From: Candidatus Berkelbacteria bacterium
GTDB lineage: Bacteria; Patescibacteriota; UBA1384; JAGVHQ01
Assembly (NCBI GenBank): GCA_020056565.1
Contig: JAGVHQ010000011.1
Location: 1-35,787 of the forward strand
Length of the DNA: 35,787 nucleotides
Reading direction: 5' to 3'
The position numbers were made by a program, and so were the translations under genes. Under the pieces are notes generated by a model. The model was not told the origin of the DNA and did not search any database. It saw only the letters and a program-made list of their open reading frames with translations. Positions 29,945 to 35,787 of the stretch are shown piece by piece. Numbering within the stretch: position 1 is the stretch's first letter; every line of letters starts with the position of its first letter.

Positions 29945-31705
29945 TTAGGGGTTTGGAACTTCCCTCCACGAGCCCGATTCAACCGACCAGCCCCCACCCG
30001 GCCCACTTGTAAAGAAGACATTGGCCAGTCCAGATTCATAGTTAACAACCGTATTATTGCTCATCGTCATGCCCCAGGCCGTGGCCTCTTTCGCCGAGGC
30101 GGAGTTTGAGAATTGAATTTGAGATTTTCCGGCATAATACACCACTCCAACGGAAGGGTTAGAAGCATAAATTGAGATCTGTGTTTTCGTGTCCCGCGCG
30201 GCAAGTAGCATAATATAGCTTCCAGCTTCCCCTGATCCCTCAAACCCTGTTTCGTTGGAGATCGTATAAACGCCATCGGAAACCATTACACCTGAGCTTG
30301 AACCGTATCCCGGGTCAAGTCGCATTCGAGAAGTATTAGAGACGTAGACATTCCCAGTGACCCAAACCGTCCCGGTAAGGGTCAGGACAGATTGGTTCGA
30401 GAGAGTCATGTCCCCCACGATTTTTTTCGGCCCCAATGAAGCGGTTTGCGAACCACTCAGGTTATAATCTCCGTTTTGAACGCCGCCCGCTTCAGCTGTA
30501 TTTTTCCAGTCCTCAATCACGCCGTCTGAGATCGGAAGCGGCTGTTGGGATTGATTATCTACGGTGCAGTATTGATTTGGGCAGAGTGTGCCATGTACGG
30601 TTGTATTCACAAACTCGTTCGCGTGAGCGCCCCCTGAAGAGGCATCGCCAATCTGTATATCTTGAATTTTTGTGGCGCTTCCCCCAATCCAAACGCGAAA
30701 TGCCAGATCGCCCCCTGCGTTGGACCAGGTAGGATTTCCGGAACAGCAGTTTGATGTGTATTCACCAGTATTATTTGGGTACGCGTCACTTGCGTCTTTG
30801 CGCCAGTTCCAATAGCTTGTTGCGGAATTTGAGTTGTAGTCAAGGACAAGCCAATACTTTGAGCCGTTTGTAACAGTTGGCACAGGACCAGAGCTAAACG
30901 TTGCTTCCACGAATGAGGGCGTGAGTCCAACTGATGTGGCGGGGATTGTGGTCGTTCCCAGGCTATTGGTCGAAGGCCGACCGGCATTATCAGTGGCAAT
31001 GCGCACCGTTAAGCTGTTCGTGGGGCTGCCCACTTTTCCCAGGAAAACGGCAACTTTAGAGACGTCTCCCGTTGCGGTAGCTGAAAAGGATTGGGCGATA
31101 TCCCGATTCGAGCTGGAAGTTGCAAAGAATTGATCAGTATTTTCACTTGTCCATTCTAGTGTGGGGGTATCGCTCAAACCGCCCGCGACGACAACATCTC
31201 CCATAATCTTTGCGGAGTTAGTCCCGATGATGCTGCCATTTGAGAATACGTTGCCATTGATTTGGGATGAGTTCGCCATTTGTAGCCCGCCCCCGCCAAC
31301 CTGTACCCCGTAGAAAAATTCTACTGATTCACCGGTAATCTGCGCATTGGCGCGTAAGCGCTTGACGATTTTAGGGTTCGTGGCGTTGGGAAAATAACCC
31401 GTGCTTTCTATTTCTCTTTGATTACCCGAGCCGGTTAAGTCGCGCACGATAAACGTGCCATTCCCAAGCGTCGTTTCTGTCTCGGTTACTGCTCCGGAGT
31501 CGTTGAGGGAGCGGATTGCAAAATCAACTCCCGCCTCTGCGAAATTAAGGACTTGACTGTCCTTCAACGTTCTCTCACTTAGGGTAAACGTGGCCGTTGT
31601 ATTCGCCAGCAGTGCCCCAGTCAGAATGAAAACAACACTTAAAACGACTAATGCAGGGATCAGGATTTGTCCCCGAGCTAATCTAGCGGTTGCGTAATGC
31701 CCCAT
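29945..31705 (-). CDS. PilX-like pilus-associated adhesin with carbohydrate-binding-type insertion
   Basis: 586 residues. N-terminal ARGQILIPALVVLSVVFILT resembles a PilX-type prepilin helix but lacks the Glu5 of normal prepilins; then SQVLNFAEAGVDFAIRSLN, as in PilX/pilus-tip proteins. Middle (about 210-350) holds a jelly-roll-like anchoring domain: AQSFSATATGDVSKVAVFL, GKVGSPTNSLTVRIATD, GSKYWLVLDYNSNSATSYWN, a style of 'choice-of-anchor' modules. Flanking parts are right-handed beta-helix-like Asn/Gly/Ser-rich repeats (SSQINGNVFSNGSIIGT, GDMTLSNQSVLTLTG, VTGNVYVSNTSRM). One Cys pair (SNCCSGN). A plausible large adhesive pilus-tip subunit. Overlaps the pilW-like gene by 23 bp. Confidence 0.75.
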   Translation of the reverse strand: MGHYATARLARGQILIPALVVLSVVFILTGALLANTTATFTLSERTLKDSQVLNFAEAGVDFAIRSLNDSGAVTETETTLGNGTFIVRDLTGSGNQREIESTGYFPNATNPKIVKRLRANAQITGESVEFFYGVQVGGGGLQMANSSQINGNVFSNGSIIGTNSAKIMGDVVVAGGLSDTPTLEWTSENTDQFFATSSSNRDIAQSFSATATGDVSKVAVFLGKVGSPTNSLTVRIATDNAGRPSTNSLGTTTIPATSVGLTPSFVEATFSSGPVPTVTNGSKYWLVLDYNSNSATSYWNWRKDASDAYPNNTGEYTSNCCSGNPTWSNAGGDLAFRVWIGGSATKIQDIQIGDASSGGAHANEFVNTTVHGTLCPNQYCTVDNQSQQPLPISDGVIEDWKNTAEAGGVQNGDYNLSGSQTASLGPKKIVGDMTLSNQSVLTLTGTVWVTGNVYVSNTSRMRLDPGYGSSSGVMVSDGVYTISNETGFEGSGEAGSYIMLLAARDTKTQISIYASNPSVGVVYYAGKSQIQFSNSASAKEATAWGMTMSNNTVVNYESGLANVFFTSGPGGGWSVESGSWREVPNP

Positions 31706-32255
31706 AGCCCTCCAAGCGTACTGTATTTACGTGTCCTCGAACGGTTTGGCTTCGTTCCAAAGCGATTGTTACGCGCGCAGTTTGTGGATAGTTCGCCGCG
31801 GTAGTGATAACGGTGCCACTTTGGTCGTAATAGCTAAATGTAACGGCGCCATCTGCAAGGACGGTGCTGGTCGTTGTAGTTCGGCTGCTTTGGGGACTTG
31901 CCACGATAATTCGGGAAAAGTTGCTACCGATAAGGGCGAAGATGAAGGTGTCGTAAACACCGTTTACAACTTGTCCATTACTATCAAGCGCCGGGACTTG
32001 CAGGACTGCACTTTGGGTAGCTGTAGTGTAGGTTGGGGGGACGTCATAGCTGACTAAGACTTGGCGCGCACCTCGGATGTCGCGTACGATCCGTTCCATG
32101 GCGGTTGAGACGCTTGTTTGCAGTGCGCTCTGGGCGGTTTGGTTTAAAAACGATTTGTTGCTCGAGATAAAACTCGTCAGCAGGACCGTACTGACGATAA
32201 TCAGAATGGCAAGTACGGTAATGATCTCAATTATCGTATAACCAGTGCGCTTCAT
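31683..32255 (-). CDS. minor prepilin, PilW/GspJ-like
   Basis: 190 residues with a class III signal: MKRTG then YTIIEIITVLAILIIVST, cleaved after Gly with Glu at +5. The long hydrophobic helix joins the pilus core; the C-terminal domain (TAMERIVRDIRGARQVLV, then beta-strands) resembles PilW/GspJ proteins. It needs a prepilin peptidase, not found in the window. Overlaps the pilV-like gene by 4 bp. Confidence 0.85.
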   Translation of the reverse strand: MKRTGYTIIEIITVLAILIIVSTVLLTSFISSNKSFLNQTAQSALQTSVSTAMERIVRDIRGARQVLVSYDVPPTYTTATQSAVLQVPALDSNGQVVNGVYDTFIFALIGSNFSRIIVASPQSSRTTTTSTVLADGAVTFSYYDQSGTVITTAANYPQTARVTIALERSQTVRGHVNTVRLEGYGALRNR

Positions 32256-32662
32256 GGGTTGATTCCACCTTCTCCAACAATAGTTGTCAGCGAGATCTGG
32301 CGCACGAGGATTCCTTCATTCCAGCGTACTTCTACGGTTACCTCACGCATGGACCCCGAAGTGCTTCCTGATGGATAATTTGCGATCGTGAGGGTTGCTT
32401 GTCCTTGAGGTAGTCGATCTAGGTCGCTTACGGTACCGACGAACGCGCCCTGGTTTTGGTTTGCAGGAAACTGAGCAAACGGCGTGACTCGTAGTAGTTC
32501 CATTTCTTCACTTGCGACACGATGGGCAACCGCTGTGTGCCGGGCGCGTAGATTCGTGCGTACGGCAAAAGAAAAAGCGCCCAATAAAACAGTAATTGCC
32601 AACCCAACGATCGCAACCGCAATCAGGACCTCAATTAATCCAATACCACGCGCTCTGCGCAT
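32252..32662 (-). CDS. minor prepilin, PilV/GspI-like
   Basis: 136 residues. Prepilin leader MRRARG then IGLIEVLIAVAIVGLAIT, with Glu at +5 after processing. The following region (AVAHRVASEEMELLRVTPFA) and the strand-rich end are typical of PilV/GspI. Ends by overlapping pilW by 4 bp and shares 1 bp with the pilC stop. Confidence 0.85.
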   Translation of the reverse strand: MRRARGIGLIEVLIAVAIVGLAITVLLGAFSFAVRTNLRARHTAVAHRVASEEMELLRVTPFAQFPANQNQGAFVGTVSDLDRLPQGQATLTIANYPSGSTSGSMREVTVEVRWNEGILVRQISLTTIVGEGGINP

Positions 32663-33867
32663 TATTGCCCCTGTAAATTAACGAGGTTATAAATTGGCAT
32701 CAGAACTGCAGCAACAACAAGGGCCACGCCTGCTCCCATCACTACCATCAGGAGTGGTTCCAAAAGTGAAGCAAGGTTTTTTGTCATCTGTTCCACTTCG
32801 CGGTCAAAAAAGTTCGCGATGTTTGATAATACGTAATCAAGATTACCCGAGCGTTCTCCGACGGCCATCAGATGAGTGATTACGGGGGGGAATGCTTTTT
32901 CCTCGCGCATCGCGACCGATACTTGCACACCATTTTCGACTTGATGGGCAATGCGTTCCAGTGCGTCGTGGTAGACCCAGTTACCAACGACATCTTTTAC
33001 TGTTTCGAAAATGTCCAGAAGCGGGAGTCCGGCTGAAACCAAGGTTGACATAGTTCGGGAAAAGCGCGCCATACAGATAAGACGAACCAATTTTCCCAAA
33101 ATGGGCAGACGCAATTTTAAACGGTCCCATAATCTGCCCCCAGTTGGCGTGGCGATAAAGCGGCGCAGCGCCCATACCCCGACGATCGCAAGCGCGACGA
33201 GGATCAAGATATATTTACGGGTGAAAACGCTCAGAGCAAGGACCGCCCGCGTAATGAGCGGCAGATCCGCCCCGACATCCTCAAAGATCGTTTCCAACTG
33301 CGGGATCACAAAGACCAGCATAAGAATCACGACCCCCACCAGCGCAATCAGAATGAGCAGGGGGTATGCCATCGCCCCACGGATACGGGAGGAGAGTTGG
33401 TAATCGTTCTCCATCTGGTCTGCCAAACGGAGTAAAACCTCTTCTAATTTTCCCGATTTTTCACCGGCCCTTAAGACGTTCGTGTAATAACGCGGGAAAA
33501 CATTCGGATGCTTTAAAAACGTGGCCTCAATTCCCATACCGCCTTTCAGGTCAGAAACCATTCCGTTAATGATGCGCTGGAATGCTTTGGAGGAGGTCTG
33601 TTCCTCTAAACCGCTTAAAGATTCGACGATCGGCAAACCGGATTTAATCATCACTGCCAATTGGCGCGTAAACATAATCTGCTCTTTTTTGGGAACTCGC
33701 TCGCCAGAAAGAAAAGGAATTTGTAGGGTTTGTAGCTGGGAGGTTAAAGAGAGTACGTATGTTCCTCTTCGGCGCAGGGCCGCGGTCGCGGTCTTCTCAT
33801 CTGTAGAGTCAATAAAGCCGCGCTCTCGCTTGCCTTCTTTCGTTCGAATAACGTATTTGAAGCGCAT
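32662..33867 (-). CDS. pilC: type IV pilus inner-membrane platform protein PilC (GspF family)
   Basis: 401 residues, two tandem T2SSF domains each with membrane helices. Domain 1: FTRQLAVMIKSGLPIVESLS, then GMGIEATFLKHPNVFPRYYT, helix LLILIALVGVVILMLVFVIPQ. Domain 2: FSRTMSTLVSAGLPLLDIFE, AMREEKAFPPVITHLMAVGE, closing helix LLEPLLMVVMGAGVALVVAA. The platform is turned by PilB to add pilins. Three nt after pilB. Confidence 0.94.
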   Translation of the reverse strand: MRFKYVIRTKEGKRERGFIDSTDEKTATAALRRRGTYVLSLTSQLQTLQIPFLSGERVPKKEQIMFTRQLAVMIKSGLPIVESLSGLEEQTSSKAFQRIINGMVSDLKGGMGIEATFLKHPNVFPRYYTNVLRAGEKSGKLEEVLLRLADQMENDYQLSSRIRGAMAYPLLILIALVGVVILMLVFVIPQLETIFEDVGADLPLITRAVLALSVFTRKYILILVALAIVGVWALRRFIATPTGGRLWDRLKLRLPILGKLVRLICMARFSRTMSTLVSAGLPLLDIFETVKDVVGNWVYHDALERIAHQVENGVQVSVAMREEKAFPPVITHLMAVGERSGNLDYVLSNIANFFDREVEQMTKNLASLLEPLLMVVMGAGVALVVAAVLMPIYNLVNLQGQ

Positions 33868-33870
33868 GAT

Positions 33871-35652
33871 CTACTCTTTGGTTGCCCGCCACACTTCTTC
33901 AAGTGTGGTGATGCCCAATACGGCCTTGATTAACCCATCTTGCATTAAGGTAATCATTCCTTCTTTTTGGGCTTGCTCTTTAATTTTGCTGGATGAGACT
34001 CGCTGTACAATGAGCTGCTTAACCAGTTCGGTGACTAAAAGCAGCTCAAACAATCCGACTCGGCCTTTATATCCGCTTTGATGACACTGGGCACATCCTT
34101 TCCCGTGGAAAAATTTGAGTTGGTCAACCTTCAATTTTGTCTTTAACGCCGCTGGGATGTGGTCAAACTCATTTTTTACGAGCTGTTCTTGGTCGGCTCC
34201 GACGTCCAGCTGCTCTTTGCAGTGTTCACAAATCTTTCGCGCAAGGCGTTGGCCGATAATCGCATTTACGGACGAAGTAATCAGAAACGGCTCAATTCCC
34301 ATGTCAATCAGGCGTGGGGTCGCACCTGCGGCGTCATTCGTGTGTAGAGTTGAAAGCACAATATGGCCAGTCAAAGCGGCATGGATTCCCAAGTCAGCGC
34401 TTTCTAGGTCTCTAATTTCTCCAACCATGATGATATCAGGGTCTTGGCGTACGATTGAGCGCAATCCAGCACCAAATGTGTATTTAATCTCCGCGTTCAC
34501 CTGGCTTTGGTTGATTGAGGGGATGCGAAATTCAACCGGGTCTTCTAGGGTTACGATATTGACCGTTTCTTTCATCAGTTCTTTCAATACCGCGTAGAGC
34601 GTGGTTGATTTCCCGCTTCCGGTCGGCCCGGTGACTAAGGTCATTCCATGTGCTTTGGAGATCGCCCCCTTCAGGGCTGGTAGATCCTCTTCTCGAAATC
34701 CGAGTTGTTCCAACGTTAAAACCCCTGCCGAGGTATCAAGAATACGGGCGACAACCTTTTCGCCGTTAACGGTTGGAAATGTCGAAACTCGAAAATCAAT
34801 CCGGCCTTGGTCAAGATTAATTTGAAATCGTCCGTCTTGGGGCAAGCGCTGTTCGTCAATTTTCATGTCAGAGAGAACTTTGATGCGCGAGGTAATTTCG
34901 GCGTGCACTGTTTTTGGCAGCGTCACAACCTTACGCAGGAGCCCGTCAACTCGAAACCGTACGACAACTTCAGTTTCGCTCGGCTCAATGTGAATGTCAG
35001 ATGCTTTTTCTCGCACAGCGCGTTTTAAAAGCGACGCGACAATTTTAGAGGCAGGGGACTCTTCGGAGAAATCCCGCAGTTCGATCCCTTTGGGCTGCTC
35101 GGGTTTTGCTTCTTTAACAGCCGCCTTGCCGGCTTTCGCTTGTTCGACGATCTGTCTTATTTCGCTCTGAACCTCACCGTATTGATCAAGGATGTGGGCA
35201 ATGTCCGCTTGCGTTGCAATCTGCACTTCAATTTTTTTGCCAATTTTCTTTTTTACAACTTCAAGCGCCTCATGGTCATCCGGGTCAATCATTGCGACCG
35301 TGACGGCATTCGGCTTTACTTCAACGGGAACAATGAAGTATTGGCGGGCGATATGTTCTGGGATCAGCCCTAAGACGTCTTTGGGGATCGTCGCCTCAGA
35401 GAGGTTAACGTAGGGAATCGAAACGGCCGCTGCATGCGCAAGCGTTTTTTGAAGATCACTATCGGAAGCAAGAATCCGTGAGTCAGGGTTGAAAGCAATC
35501 GAAATTACATCACCTTCTTTTCCCGAGGGAGTTTCAAGGGTGCTTCGTTGGAAGGTACCTACATAGGGGATCGCGATTTCGCCATCTTTTCTCGTTAGGG
35601 CACGCTCAATTACACTGGTGAGCGCGTCAATCATCTTGGCACTATCGGTCAC
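33871..35652 (-). CDS. pilB: type IV pilus extension ATPase PilB (GspE family)
   Basis: 593 residues from GTG 35652, chosen for the GGGAGGGG Shine-Dalgarno 3-5 nt away; the -10 box (35677-35682) rules out the longer frame start at 35703. N-terminal MshEN-like region binding the membrane partner, linker rich in Lys/Ala (near 170-190), then the ATPase: ASDIHIEP (Asp box), Walker A GPTGSGKSTTLY (342-353), Asp box VNIVTLEDPVE, Walker B DPDIIMVGEIRD (404-415), His box ALTGHIVLSTLHTND. Zinc tetracysteine CEHC (475-478) and CAQC (520-523). Hexameric motor for pilin polymerisation. First gene of the pilus operon. Confidence 0.95.
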   Translation of the reverse strand: MTDSAKMIDALTSVIERALTRKDGEIAIPYVGTFQRSTLETPSGKEGDVISIAFNPDSRILASDSDLQKTLAHAAAVSIPYVNLSEATIPKDVLGLIPEHIARQYFIVPVEVKPNAVTVAMIDPDDHEALEVVKKKIGKKIEVQIATQADIAHILDQYGEVQSEIRQIVEQAKAGKAAVKEAKPEQPKGIELRDFSEESPASKIVASLLKRAVREKASDIHIEPSETEVVVRFRVDGLLRKVVTLPKTVHAEITSRIKVLSDMKIDEQRLPQDGRFQINLDQGRIDFRVSTFPTVNGEKVVARILDTSAGVLTLEQLGFREEDLPALKGAISKAHGMTLVTGPTGSGKSTTLYAVLKELMKETVNIVTLEDPVEFRIPSINQSQVNAEIKYTFGAGLRSIVRQDPDIIMVGEIRDLESADLGIHAALTGHIVLSTLHTNDAAGATPRLIDMGIEPFLITSSVNAIIGQRLARKICEHCKEQLDVGADQEQLVKNEFDHIPAALKTKLKVDQLKFFHGKGCAQCHQSGYKGRVGLFELLLVTELVKQLIVQRVSSSKIKEQAQKEGMITLMQDGLIKAVLGITTLEEVWRATKE

Positions 35653-35676
35653 TTTCCCCTCCCTTGTGTCTCTCTC

Positions 35677-35682
35677 ACTATA
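35677..35682 (-). promoter_or_regulatory. -10 box of the pilus operon
   Basis: TATAGT on the minus strand, 24 nt before the PilB GTG; the leader contains a strong Shine-Dalgarno, so this operon is translated in the ordinary way. -35 weak. Confidence 0.5.
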
Positions 35683-35706
35683 CCAAAACCTGAAGCTTCC
35701 CACGAT

Positions 35707-35735
35707 TTGCGCCGCGCCCTCACCCTACGTATAGT
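35707..35735 (+). promoter_or_regulatory. dnaX promoter
   Basis: TTGCGC (35707-35712), 17-nt spacer, TATAGT (35730-35735), then 18 nt containing TAGGAG before ATG 35754. It lies back-to-back with the pilus promoter. Confidence 0.5.
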
Positions 35736-35753
35736 GTTTCTGTTAGGAGTACG

Positions 35754-35787
35754 ATGGCTCAAGCTTTATATCGCCGTTTCCGACCCC
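35754..35787 (+). CDS. dnaX: DNA polymerase III subunit gamma/tau, first 11 codons, cut by window edge
   Basis: Reads MAQALYRRFRP and then runs off the edge. ALYRKYRP is the start of DnaX clamp-loader subunits in most bacteria, and TAGGAG lies 6 nt upstream. Only 34 nt are visible, so identity rests on that signature. Confidence 0.75.
   Translation, partial: MAQALYRRFRP

Overview
The window looks like a chromosomal segment of a Candidate Phyla Radiation (Patescibacteria) bacterium. The grounds are densely packed genes with 4-bp ATGA overlaps, a Gram-positive-style type IV pilus cluster, a class F sortase, small C39/M23-type envelope peptidases, several probable leaderless genes, and a self-splicing intron in a tRNA. 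No rRNA or lineage-specific marker is present, so the exact phylum is not assigned. No CRISPR array, complete IS element or prophage was seen.

Layout. (1) 1-1283: main sigma factor, cut at its 5' end. (2) 1285-2484: a small membrane protein, then a much-rearranged tRNA-Asn locus: a decayed copy of the tRNA 5' half, a GIY-YIG nuclease pseudogene, an apparently functional tRNA-Asn(GUU) interrupted by a 269-nt group I (IC3-like) intron, and further tRNA 3' remnants with palindromic repeats. (3) 2485-4572: peptidase E, a CYTH phosphohydrolase, a half-size MFS protein and a possible small basic protein. (4) 4584-9141: a metal-responsive operon with a CsoR/RcnR-family repressor, DUF1573 protein, CcdA/DsbD-like membrane protein, DUF305 protein, two small membrane proteins and a P1B-type ATPase with a CPH motif. 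(5) 9138-13740: on the minus strand, a sortase substrate and its class F sortase, a MazG-like pyrophosphatase, a DUF1003 protein and an M23 peptidase; D-Ala-D-Ala ligase on plus; then a minus-strand membrane protein. (6) 13767-14957: an abundant-looking secreted surface protein with its own strong promoter and terminator. (7) 15000-22859: a plus-strand methyltransferase facing a six-gene minus-strand glycan operon (epimerase, aminotransferase, flippase-like protein, GT4, methyltransferase, GT-C/PMT). (8) 22884-27429: a membrane-anchored unknown, then a plus-strand operon of HExxH membrane protein, MBL/beta-CASP nuclease, C39-like peptidase and glutamate dehydrogenase. (9) 27426-35682: a minus-strand type IV pilus operon pilB-pilC-pilV-pilW-pilX-pilM-pilN-pilO. 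(10) The right edge holds the first codons of dnaX on the plus strand.

How it fits together. Most of the window builds or maintains the cell envelope: pili, sortase-anchored surface protein, glycosylation, peptidoglycan precursors and peptidases, plus an envelope metal-defence operon. The most unusual parts are the intron-bearing tRNA-Asn locus with its remnants, the metal operon whose sensor carries an RcnR-like Cys-His-His set, and a repeated promoter design in which the -10 box lies 7-9 nt from the ATG, implying leaderless mRNAs.
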